From positions 6,820,001 through 6,884,000 of the forward strand of contig NC_135144.1 of NCBI RefSeq assembly GCF_051014445.1: a stretch of 64,000 bases of DNA, given 5' to 3'. A model generated the notes under the pieces. The model searched no databases, had not been told where the DNA came from, and saw only the letters and a program-made list of their open reading frames with translations. A program made the translations under genes and the position numbers. Source of the stretch: Colletes latitarsis. Taxonomy: Eukaryota; Arthropoda; Insecta; Hymenoptera; Colletidae. Positions 44,491 through 55,582 of this stretch are shown here, piece by piece. Within the stretch, counting starts at the first letter, position 1. Each line of letters begins with the position of its first letter.

Positions 44491-45830
44491 GCCTCTGATT
44501 TATTACCATGTGGATATTTCAGTTAGTGTGCCGCCTTCTATTTGTCTACCCTATATCTCGTCTGTGTCTTCACCACGCAGAATTTAATTGTTTCGCATGG
44601 TTGAAAACGTTCATTTCTAAATGATGCAAATCGCTTTCCGTACTCGTGTTTCATGCACATGTACTGTTTGATTCGGTATATAAGTGTTCGTTTATGGTTG
44701 GTTTGCTGGCGCACCTGCACGCGTATTAACTCTACCTCGGATCACAAAGCCTCACTGCATGTGCACCTAAGATTGTTTGTACAACCGATATCTATAGCGA
44801 TGTGTTACGTACCCGTCAAAGGCTTTCGATAATAGTTTCGATAATGCTTCTGGAATTAAATTTGGCCAGGCGTCTCCATAAACGTCGTCCTTAACAGGAA
44901 ATTCTATTTATCTCTTGAATCGTCTGAAAATTCAATATATGGGAAATTGTAATCCAATCAGCCAGAGGTTTTTGTAATTTTGATAGAATTGCTTCTAATT
45001 AGTGTGTTACGAAAAAAGCATTAAATACAACGTCTATTATGTGTTTCATCTATACCTGTATCGCGTACGAGCATCAGAGATCGTACTTCTTACCATTGCA
45101 GCGCTAAATCCAATGTTATCGACTCAGAATCATATAAAATTCGTGTGTTAGCACTCGTACGGATTAAAAGTAATAACTTTAGAGAATATTGTAGAACAAA
45201 TTATAGGTTTAAATGGCCGTTACATGGTATGTTACGTTTAAGAAATGTGATTCTGAGAAACAAAATATTGAGTCCATCTATCAAAGTCAATATCGCAAGT
45301 AAATGCAAAAAATTTGTCTGCTATTACATCGAGAGAATGTTATATGAAAAACATTGATCGAAAAGATTGAAAGTTAACATATTTACACATTATATGTTTG
45401 CATGGTAACATTAAAGTATTTTTATCGATCGACTTGCTTATGAACCGCATTATCGATCGAGAATTTAGTATTTATGAAATATCGAAAAACGGATGCTTCG
45501 TACAGCAATAAAAGAAAAACGTGACATTAATCATTAAGAGATTAAACGTTAGCCTGGAATCTGTATTGTATTTTATCTATGTTTTTCATTGTTTTCAATT
45601 TCAAGACAAAGGAAAACATAAAATAGCTGCAATATCGCAAAATTCGTCAGTTTGCTGACTTTACCGACGCCAATGATCGGGTTAAATATGACTCTTAGAT
45701 TCATTGTTTTTAAACCAACAGAGTGCGCTGCGAAACAGCTGATTTTTTACGTGGTCAGTATTTCGGTTCGTTAGAACGCAACCTATTATTGAATCAGTGG
45801 TGTAAATAATACTTAATTGGTGATTGAACC
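44490..45830. other. Unique non-coding spacer
   Basis: Mixed composition; the longest open frame (45145-45357) has no recognisable motif. Confidence 0.45.
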
Positions 45831-46080
45831 ACAGACAAGGTATACGAGTAGACCTTTTACTTTATGGATTTTCGTGGATCAATTTGACTGCCATACCGAC
45901 CTGAAAATTCGGAGGTGACTTTAGCGTCCTCTTCTCATGGATGGCGGTCAGTTGAGAAACTATTCACTGAATTAGTATTGATAAGCAGCAGCTGTAGTGT
46001 GTGCGTAAATACACGTGAATTGACTATGCAACAGATTAAAAAACGCAATATTCAAACGACCATAACACCTACAATAGTGA
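45830..46080. mobile_element. Chimeric hairpin element, copy B (one arm only)
   Basis: ACAAGGTATACGAGTAGACC (45837) is followed by GACTGCCATACCGACCTGAA, TTTAGCGTCCTCTTCTCATGG, GGCGGTCAGTTGAG and CACGTGAATTGACTATGCAAC. This is the reverse complement of copy A's left arm and outer segment. It then enters CAGGGTG-family body at the same junction (GATTAAAAAACGCAATATTC). The second arm of the hairpin is missing. Confidence 0.65.
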
Positions 46081-47005
46081 ATACATTTTAATGAAACTTT
46101 ATTTTGAAGTAGAGCTCATGGGTACCTACAAAAAAGTATTAGACAACTTTTTTGTAGAGCGTTAAATAAATTTATTAAAAATGTAAACAAATTTTTAAGA
46201 AAAATCGACAGGGGGTAGATGCCTAAAAAAGAAAAATTTCAAATCGTTCTGAAAAAATTATTTTCGTTTGCAGGGGTCAATTGCAAGCATTTTTGGTCAA
46301 CAGACATACCCCCGAAATCCTACTCAGTTACGAGAAAAAAATTCCTTACCGAAAATATAATTTCTGGCCAGAAATGTCTGACCGAATTTTCATGCGAATC
46401 TTTAAAACGTCATAACTTCTGAACGGATTGGACGATTTTAATGTTTAAAAAAGCGAACTACGCGTATTTTAGTGTAGAATATGTAAAAATTCTAAAAATA
46501 TTCGAAAAGTTGGTCCTTGACCCCGCAAAATGAGAAAAACCCCATAAAAATGGTCCAATTTTCTAACAGCCATAACTCCTACAATTGTGAATATATTTCA
46601 ATGAAACTTTTTTCCGAAGTAGAGCTCATGGGTACCTACAAAAAAGTATTAGACAACTTTTCTGTAGGGCGTCAAATAAAATTATCAAAAATGAAAAACG
46701 AATTTTTAAGAAAAATCGACGGGGGGTAGGTGCCTAAATTTTTCGGCGAAAAAAAAAAATTTCAAATCGTTCTGGAAAAATTATGTTCGGTTGCGGGGGT
46801 CAATTATAATCATTTTTGGTGAATAGACGTACCCCCGAAATCCTGCGCATTTTCGGGAAAAAAATTCAGTACGGGCGGAACTTTAAACGTTAATAACTTT
46901 TTAACGAAGCTTCAATCAACAAATTAGTATTCTTGATTTTCGTTCTATTTTGGCCTCCAGAATCTCCCATTAAAATTTTTCCCAGGGGTGGCAGAACACC
47001 CTGTA
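46045..47005. mobile_element. CAGGGTG-family element, copy 9 (left end replaced)
   Basis: From the junction it runs through two body units with ATAACT boxes (46065, 46409, 46569), the intact small reading frame (46549-46729), one 140 bp module and the right terminal repeat ending GGTGGCAGAACACCCTGTA. The left end is the hairpin segment instead of the usual terminal repeat. Confidence 0.75.
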
Positions 47006-47651
47006 TAGATGATTAAACGTAAATAAATTTTTGTTCTATCTATAATAAGTAAAGATTAGCTTTATTTTAAGCACTGAGATGAGAGTCTCCCCTTTAGTCA
47101 TGTATCGGTACATTTTATTCACGCTACTTCTTACTCCAGACTAAATACCCTTGGTTCACATAATTATCTCGATTCAAATACTCCCCTATTTACATGAAAA
47201 TTTAACCACAGCAGAAATAATGAAAGAGTTTCAAACGAATGCCCCGAAGTAAAGAGCAGTTAATTTCAAGCCTTACGCATATTATATTTTCTACATCTAC
47301 TAAATCTCCTGTAACTTTGTTATTTTTGCGAATTTTACTTTAATATTTTGTCATTCTTAACACTAGATTTAGGGGCATTGATCGCACGTATATTTATTGA
47401 TACCTTTCATGTTGACGATTACCTTAAAATACGATTTTTCTTTTAATTAGAATATTTATTCATGCCATTGCATCAAACAAATTCAACGTAAGTTGTTAAA
47501 AAATAATATTTACGCGTTCTGCAATTTTAAATATGGAATCTGACATCCGTCAAATTGACTGCTTCCATAAATCTAGCGTTAAAACCCCAAGCATTGAAAA
47601 GAGTTAAAAAAAAACTTCAATTTTTGCAATCCGTCACAGTGGTTTCCTCCT
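47006..47651. other. AT-rich spacer
   Basis: No gene or repeat recognised between the two transposons. Confidence 0.45.
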
Positions 47652-48361
47652 TTAAGGAGGTATTGCTGTCTAGACTGTCAATTTCACGGCCCTTTTTGTG
47701 ATTTTTTTTTTAATGATAGATAGGCTGTTTTGTACTGAGACTTTGTAGATATATTTACTCATTTTATAAGCACGTACAATATTTTTTTCATGGAAAAATA
47801 TTAAAAATCGTGGGAATTATAACTTCTTATTTAATGGCTCTTTTGGAAAAGGTGCTCCAATGGCTTCCAGGATTCCAGATAATTTGAAACAGAGGGGGTT
47901 AAAGTATCTTCATAAGGAAGGTTGTAGTTATAGTAGGAACTAGGGAGAAGTCAAAATCCTGATAAATAAAGAAATGGCAACGCCTCAAGTTTCGAATTTC
48001 TATTTGTTAATCGTTCTTTTGTCCTTAGCGTATCGAAAAAAATAGTAAAACTCAATATTTTTTTAAATCTCTATTTCGAGCGATAAAGACGTGTCTGCTG
48101 GATATTCTCTCCAAATTTGAAGTCGATCGGTCTGCTAGATCTTGAAATATCATGTAAGCCAGTTTAAATGCGTTTTTTTAAACAAGGAGCTATAACTCTC
48201 GCAATTTGTAATATTTTTTGATGAAAAAAATACTGTACATATCTATAAGACGAATAAATATATCTGCAAAATGTCACTACAAAACAACCTACCTATCGTT
48301 AAAAAAAAAATCACAAAATAAGGCCGAAGATATGACAGCCTAGACAGCAATACTCCATTAA
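47652..48361. mobile_element. TTAA-flanked inverted-repeat element, complete copy
   Basis: TTAA-GGAGGTATTGCTGTCTAG at the left pairs with CTAGACAGCAATACTCC-A-TTAA at the right. The repeat extends about 95 bp inward (TTTTTGTGATTTTTTTTTTAA ... GATAGGTAGG(C/T)TGTTTTGTA). TTAA on both sides is the target of piggyBac-type elements, but the ends do not start with the usual CCC, so superfamily is open. No coding capacity. Confidence 0.75.
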
Positions 48362-48569
48362 GCAACGAATGTTCAATTAGGAGAGATCGAATAAGAACGA
48401 GCAGCGTTAAAAAGAAAATAAATATCGCCGTAGAAATGAAAAATTAAAACACAGTGGCGAAAGAAAGGCAAACAATGAGAAGAAGAAAATGTAATTAATT
48501 AGATCTACGACATTTATTAATATTGTGAGTAAATATGTTCGATTCAGAATTGATTTCGATTTTGGCACG

Positions 48570-49227
48570 AATTTTTTTCTAATGACAGGTAGGCTGTTTT
48601 GTACTGAGACTTTGTAGATACATTTATTCATCTTCTAAGCATGTACAATATTTTTTTCATGGAAAAATATTAAAAATCGTGGGAATTGTAACTTCTTATT
48701 TAATGGCTCTTTTGGAGAAGGTGCTCCAATGGCTTCCAGGATTCCAGATAATTTGAAACAGAGGGGGTTAAAGTATATTCATAAGGAAGGTTGTAGTTAT
48801 AGCAGGAACTAAGGAGAAGTAAAAATCCTGATAAATAAAGAAATGGCGACGCTTCAAATTTCGAATTTCTATTTGTTAATCGTTCGTTTGTCCTTAGCGT
48901 ATCGAAAAAAATAGTAAAACTCAATATTTTTTTAAATCTCTAATTCCAGCTATAAAGGCGCGTCTGCTGAATATTCTCTCCTTTGAAGTCAATCGGTTTG
49001 CTAGATCTTGAAATATCATGTAAGCCAGTTTAAATGCGTTTTCTAAAACAAGAAGCTATAACTCTCGCAATTTTTAATATTTTCTTATGAAAAAAATATT
49101 ATACATACCTATAAGACGAATAAATATATCTGCAAAATGTCACTACAAAACAACCTACCTGTCGTTAAAAAAAAAATCACAAAATAAGGCCGAAGATATG
49201 ACAGCCTAGACAGCAATACTCCATTAA
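48570..49227. mobile_element. TTAA-flanked element, second copy, left end truncated
   Basis: The body from AGGCTGTTTTGTACTGAGAC (48591) to CTAGACAGCAATACTCCATTAA (ends 49227) follows the first copy base for base with few differences, at an offset of about 870 bp. The first 40-50 bases of the left end are missing. The spacer 48362-48569 is unique. Confidence 0.8.
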
Positions 49228-49691
49228 TTGCCTCAGAGTTGTAGAGTTTCTGTTATGTACGTCGTTGCATATTTTACGTAGAAAACAATCGCATGATCGT
49301 CAAAGGGTTAATGAATTATCGACGATCGCGTCGATCGATAGGTGTGCATTAATATTCGCGAGATTGCACGTTGTAACTCGGATACGATATTCGCAATTAG
49401 CGCTACATCTAATTTCGCGGTCGGCCGCGATCAGTTGTGTCCCGTGTATTGAGTCGTCGCCGTAGAATGCTATCCCCTCCGACAGCCAACAGATTATTGT
49501 GCGATGTTGAACAACGCCTCGCGTGCTTACGATTCATCATGACCGCGTTAAGTCTTGTTCGATGTACGTATACAATATTAAATTTCCACTCGTCGACGCG
49601 AGCGCTCGCCCTTCGCGATGCATTTCTATTTAAGGCCGGATTACAATGGTTGCCGTACGTTCGGGGTACAATTTCATTTCCACTTTTACAG

Positions 49692-49822
49692 CACGCTCCA
49701 GACTATTGCCCGTGTGGTTTTCGTATCTTAATCCACGATGTTCCGAGGAAGACGGCATTTCGTGACCACGAAGATGGCCAAATGTTTCCCTTGTACGTTG
49801 CAAGCGGACAAATTCAGGATTG
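49692..49822 (+). other. Exon-like block, unrecognised
   Basis: TTCCACTTTTACAG precedes a 131-nt block open in one frame (HAPDYCPCGFRILIHDVPRK...). It ends CAGGATTG|GTAAGT, a near-consensus donor. Composition is more balanced than the surroundings (49300-49830). The longer frame 49437-49826 contains it but has no ATG and crosses the acceptor. It may be an exon of a gene lying partly outside the window, or a non-coding exon. Confidence 0.3.
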
Positions 49823-49871
49823 GTAAGTTCCCGGCTAACATCGCGTGTCAGAAATAATTTGTTTTTTTTTA

Positions 49872-49931
49872 CTCGTCGTTATTATTGTTATTGTTATTGT
49901 CATTGCAATTGCTATTGTTAGTGTTATTGAA
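49872..49931. repeat. Degenerate (ATTGTT)n tract
   Basis: GTTATTATTGTTATTGTTATTG with later imperfect units. Confidence 0.85.
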
Positions 49932-50044
49932 TAATATATTTTAACGGGCGATGCTCTTTTTTACAAACTTATACAGCTAAAATAGACTACAAAATACTAA
50001 AATAATACAAAAATACCGATATACATTATACCTTTGTTATTAGA

Positions 50045-52590
50045 CTTTGTAAGACTTGATGGATACACCTTTTGAGTCATCAAAGGAACTTTACACTAAA
50101 ACTGTTAATACTTTTGCAACATCTGATTTGCTCAGAGACTATTAACCAGTTAACTGTTTTTGACGAGTATACTCGTCATGGAGAAATGCCAGGATTTTTT
50201 GTCATGACGAGTTTTATAAAATAAACCTATCTTTTTGATGCGATATTTTAACAGCGACACTTACTCTGTGCTTGACGACTATACTCGTCATCGATCGATT
50301 TTCGTGACACAGAAATTCGCACTTTCAACACGGAGCGACACAGTTAACTTAGTTAAACAGCACTAATGGAACTATAAAGCAGAATTATGTTCGAAAGATG
50401 GAAGAAAGTTGTAAGTTGGAGCGAAAAATACAGTATCGAATAGAAATGCTTTCTACAAAAGAGGGATTGATTTCTGTTTACATGTTAAGAAGACAACCTA
50501 CTATATGATAAATCAAGTTAAAGAATCAACGTGTTTCCTCGCGACAAACGTTACAAGGAGCTTCGAGTTTCTCGACTTTAAAATTGCGCATGTTATTTCG
50601 AAAGGACTTGATGGATACTCCTTTTTAGTCATCAAAGGAATTTTGCACTAAAACTGTAAATTCTTTTGCAACATCTGATTTGCTCAGAGACTATTAAACA
50701 GCACTAACGGAACTATAAAGTGGAATTATGTTCGAAAGATGGAAGAAAGTTGTAAGTTGGAGCGAAAAATACAGTATCGAATGGAAATCATTCGTCATGG
50801 AGAAGTGTCAGGATTTTTTGTCATGACGAGTTTTATAAAATAAACCTATCTTTTTGATGCGATATTTTAACAGCGACACTTACTCTGTGCTTGACGACTA
50901 TACTCGTCATCGATCGATTTTCGTGACACAGAAATTCGCACTTTCAACACGGAGCGACACAGTTAACTAGTTAAACAGCACTAACGGAACTATAAAGTGG
51001 AATTATGTTCGAAAGATGGAAGAAAGTTCTAAATTGTAGCGAAAAATACAGTATCGAATAGAAATGCTTTCTACAAAAAAAAGGATCGATTTCTGTTTAC
51101 ATGTTAAGAAGACAATATACTATACGATAAATCAAGTTAAAGAATCAACGTGTTTCCTCGCGACAAACGTTACAAAGAGCTTCGAGTTTCTCGACTTTAA
51201 AATTGCGCATGTTATTTCGAAAGGACTTGATGGATACACCTGTTGAGTCATTAAAGGAATTTTACATTAAATCTAGAAATTCTTTTGCAACATCTGATTT
51301 GTTCAGAGACTATTAAACAGCACTAACAGAACTATAAAGCAGAAATATGTTCGAAAGATGGAAGAAAGTTGTAAGTTGGAGCGAAAAATACAGTATCGAA
51401 TAGAAATGCTTTCTACAAAAAAGGCATCGATTTTTGTTTATATGTTAAGAAGACAATATACTATATGATAAATCAAGTTAAAGAATCAACGTGTTTCTTC
51501 GCGACAAACGTTACAAGGAGCTTCGAGTTTCTCGACTTTAAAATTGCGTATGTTATTTCGAAAGGACTTGATGGATAATCCTTTTTAGTCATCAAAGGAA
51601 TTTTGCACTAAAACTGTAAATACTTTTGCAGCATCTGATTTGCTCAGAGACTATTAAACAGCACTAACGGAACTGAAAAGCAGAAATATGTTCGAAAGAT
51701 GGAAGGAAGTTGTAAGTTGGAGCGAAAAATTCAGTATCAAATAGAAATGCTTTCTACAAAAAAGGGATTGATTTCTGTTTACTTGTTAAGAAGACAACTT
51801 ACTATATGAGAAATCAAGTTAAAGAATCAACGTGTTTCCTCGCAACAAACGTTACGAAGAGCTTCGAGTTTCTCGACTTTAAAATTGCGCATGTTATTTC
51901 GAAAGGACTCGATGGATACTCCTTTTTAGTCATCAAAGGAATTTTGCACTAAAACTGTAAATTCTTTTGCAACATCTGATTTGCTCAGAGACTATTAAAC
52001 AGCACTAACGGAACTGAAAAGCAGAAATATGTTCGAAAGATGGAAGAAAGTTCTAAGTTGGAGCGAAAAATACAGTATCGAATAGAAATGCTTTCTACAA
52101 AAAAAGGATCGATTTCTGTTTACTTGTTAAGAAGACAACCTACTATATGATAAATCAAGTTAAAGAATCAACGTGTTTCCTCGCGACAAACGTTACAAGG
52201 AGCTTCGAGTTTCTCGACTTTAAAATTGCGTGTTATTTCGAAAGGACTTGATGGATAATCCTTTTTAGTCATCAAAGGAATTTTGCACTAAAACTGTAAA
52301 TACTTTTGCAACATCTGATTTGCTCAGAGACTATTAAACAGCACTAACGGAACTGAAAAGCAGAAATATGTTCGAAAGATGAAAGAAAGTTCTAAGTTGG
52401 AGTGAAAAATATAGTATCGAATAGAAATGCTTTCTACAAAAAAAGGATCGATTTCCGTTTACATGTTAAGAAGACAATATACTATACGATAAATCAAGTT
52501 AAAGAATCAACGTGTTTCCTCGCGACAAACGTTACAAAGAGCTTCGAGTTTCTCGCCTTTAAAATTGCGCATGTTATTTCTAAAGGACGC
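50045..52590. repeat. Satellite-like tandem array, 340 bp unit with an inserted module
   Basis: The landmark GGACT(T/C)GATGGATA recurs at about 50052, 50604, 51223, 51564, 51905 and 52244, with a truncated start at 52584. The last four spacings are 339-341 bp. The first two (about 552 and 619 bp) are longer because a segment of about 185 bp (50160-50345; 50788-50970) is inserted: CTCGTCATGGAGAA(A/G)TG(C/T)CAGG ... CGGAGCGACACAGTTAACT. The unit includes frames of about 60 codons that recur because the DNA recurs. Confidence 0.92.
50159..50178. repeat. Palindrome in the inserted module
   Basis: TGACGAGTATACTCGTCA is a perfect 18-bp palindrome at the start of the module (about 50161-50178). The partial form GACTATACTCGTCATCGATCG follows near 50277. 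Confidence 0.85.
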
Positions 52591-52594
52591 CACC

Positions 52595-53060
52595 ATGTTC
52601 GACGTTGTGCGCGTTTCTTTGTCCCCTCCCCCCTCCCGCTATGTCGTGAATTTATTTTCGTGGCCTCGAATTAGTCGTGGGTCAATGACAAGCGCGAAGA
52701 AGATAGTTAGCGGAGAACGATCGCGGTGTCGGTGTCCTGCGCTTTTAACTGTCAAAAGAAAAATATTTTCTGCGGACGGGAAAGAAAAACAAGAAACAAA
52801 GCGGTAAAGAGCGACAGGGGGCAGAGGTAGAAATGGGGGAACGGGTCGAAGGAGTTGACGTTTCGTTACTGAAATAGCCTTAAACTACCACAAGTCAGAA
52901 ATACTCGTGCCGTTCCGTTTAATGCTTCGGAACGCGTAGGGACCAAGTGAAGAAAGTACGGAGAAGAGGGTGGAGTAGCTAGAAAACGACGCCATTGCCA
53001 CCTCGACGCACAGTGGGACAGATTTCTCGAAACGTGATCAAAATTTGAGTTCTCGATTTA
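52595..53060. other. Unique GC-richer segment after the satellite
   Basis: The satellite ends abruptly at TTATTTCTAAAGGAC and is followed by single-copy sequence with GCCACCATGTTCG (a Kozak-like ATG at 52594), C-rich runs and polypurine stretches (52760-52850). The frame from this ATG (52594) continues 71 codons and is not recognised. Confidence 0.3.
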
Positions 53061-53190
53061 CAGTTGCGGATAGAATTATGTGGAAAGGTAAAGGATATAA
53101 GTATAAATTAAATTTAGACAAAGTAGTATAACTATTATGAACTTAAGTTTTACATATAATATACATTTATGGTACATAGATTATTTAACG

Positions 53191-55095
53191 TATAATTGAA
53201 ATTAATATTTACATTTGTGTTGAAATACGGTATGCTTAACGAAAATGTTGGTTAATTACCGAGGAACAAAAATAAGTAGACAGATAATAATATAAGAATA
53301 TAAAATCAATATTTAGTGTGACCACCCTTTGCTGAAAAATTTCTCTATTTACCAGATTTTCGAATTCAGTACGCTCCATAAGTTTTCGATTAGATTCAAA
53401 TCCGGACTTTGTGACGCCCATTCCAATAATTGAATATTGGAATCCTCCAAAATTTCTTTGTTTTTCTTTTAGCTGTGTGCCTCAGGACGTCGTCCTATTG
53501 TAAAATAAATTCTTCTTAGAGGCCTATTTTCGCAACTGCCTCTTCTAAATTTTCGTTTATTATTTAAATATAGTTGTGTGCATTCATTATTCCGTCAATC
53601 TGTACCAAATTGCCAATTCCATTTCATGAAAAACACCCTCACAATATTAGTGACACTCCACCAAATTTAACAGTAATAATACAAAACCACCTTCTAGACA
53701 TTTTGCGTAAAATGTTTTGCGTTCATTGTTTAAAAAGATCCAGACACATATTAAAGTTACAGAAACACTTCTATAAGCTCAGAAACGTGTTATAAAATGT
53801 CTGTATGTAAAAATTGAAGTATGTTTAAATTCTGAAGTGAAATAACCATTCAGATAGACTTATTCCACTATTTCGAAAACACATTTTAGTTATTTCGCAT
53901 AAAATAATATTTTGCAATCGTTGATCCAAATAAATATTACCGTTACAAAAACACATCCAAAAGTGTAGAAAAGTGTTAAAAAATATCTGTGTATGAAAGT
54001 AATTGATGGATGTTTAAATTCTGGAGTGAAATTTCGGAAATATATCAGTTAGTGAAAATTTAACAACGAATACATTTTTAATGAGTAATAATTTTTAACG
54101 TACAATATCATATGTATAATATAACGTACAATATAATATGTTCTCTAATTTGTTTGTAGAAGTATTAATAATAGAGCGTAAGGTGGACTTACACCATTAT
54201 GGTTTGAAATACTTTGCTGACTTTGTTTAGTGACAAACAAAAGTTTCGCCATTTCTCGGCAAAGTAGGAACTTGTACAAGTATGTACAAAGTATGAACAA
54301 AGTAAACCTATTTTGATGATATATAGGAGACAGCTTGTAGGGTTCTAATCCACTGTTAACTCAAATTTGGAGAATTAGGACTTACGCCACTATGGCTCTC
54401 AACCAACCATATGATGTTTCTTTTTTAATTACTGCAGTTTAAATTTGTTTCGATCGCTCTGTATTATTTTTCTCTAGAATGATACTGGTATATTTATGCA
54501 TTTTTTAGCGAAAGGTAAATATTTCCTCGTGTTGATGTTGTCAATATGCGGCGTATCTTTGGATTTACAGTATCTTAATCTCGTTTCTTGCAACCTTCGT
54601 CGTACTATTTTCAATGACGCACTTAATTTCAACATTACAATTATATTATGCGCTGAGATTCTTGGATTTTGTCGATATTTACGTTCGTTGCCTCTTCAAT
54701 TTTTAATTGTACTATATAGTAAATATTTTTTATAAAGTTTGTCGACTGCACTTTCCGAAAAAATGTACTTTTTTGCTACTGTAGAGTAACTTAATTTATT
54801 TCGACAGTTTGCTATAATCAAATTACGAATTTGATTTGAAAATTCTTTCCTTACTGACATTCTGCTGTTTCCTTATAAATAATCTATTTTTTGTAAAGCT
54901 TACGCATCAACCAAATAGTTTATTTGAGACTACTGCGTGAAAATGAAAAAGATACTTCGCGCTTGATTACATTTTTAGCGTAGTAATAACATTTTGAACG
55001 AATGTCCACTTATTTTTGTCCTTCGAGAATTAATCAACGTTTTCGTTAAGTATTTTTATTTCAACACAAATGTAAATATCAATTTCAATTCGCTA
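53191..55095 (-). mobile_element. Tc1-type transposon, decayed, with about 95 bp inverted ends
   Basis: The left end TATAATTGAAATTAATATTTAC ... AACAAAAATAAGTAGACAG (53191-53283) is inverted at the right (55005-55095, GTCCACTTATTTTTGTCC ... AATTCGCTATA). On the minus strand from 54860 the frame MSVRKEFSNQIRNLI ... YSTVAKKYIFSESAVDKLYKKY is a Tc1-like HTH N-terminus. Near 53430-53330 the strand reads WASQSPDLNLIENLW, the conserved catalytic Glu motif, and then KGW-HT-like end sequence. Stops break the frame, and 53690-54380 contains foreign or rearranged sequence. Not functional. Confidence 0.78.
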
Positions 55096-55582
55096 TACAG
55101 GGTGTTCGGCCACCCTTGGGAAAAATTTTAATGCGGCATTCCAGAGGCAAAAATAAGACGAAAATCAAGAATATCAATTTCTTGACTGAGGCTTCATTAA
55201 AAAGTTACTAAAAAATAAAATTAAAAAATTTCAAATCATTCTGAAAAAATTATTTTTGCTCGCGGGGGTCAATTACAATCATTTTTGGTTATTATACATA
55301 CCTCCGAAATCCTATCCACTTTCGAGAAAAAAAATCGGTGCTGAAATTTTTCGGCGAAAAAAAATTTTTCAAATCGTTCTGGAAAAATTATTTTCGGTTG
55401 CGGTGGTCAATTACAATCATTTTTGGTCATTACACGTACCCCCAAAATCCCATCCATTTTTGAGAAAAAAATTCGAGAATGTGTAAAATTTTTCGACAAA
55501 TAACTTTGAATAACTTTTTAACGAAGCCTCCATCAGCAAATTAGTATTCTTGATTTTCGTCTTATTTTGGCCTCTGGAATTA
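55096..55582. mobile_element. CAGGGTG-family element, copy 10 (right end lost)
   Basis: It starts TACAGGGTGTTCGGCCACC directly at the Tc1 right end, has two 140 bp modules, and breaks inside the right terminal repeat at GGCCTCTGGAATTA. Confidence 0.75.

Noticed and set aside
50045..52590. Recurrent frames such as those at 51064-51246 and 52402-52674 as a gene family
   Set aside because: They recur because the 340-bp DNA unit recurs; no start context and no domain.
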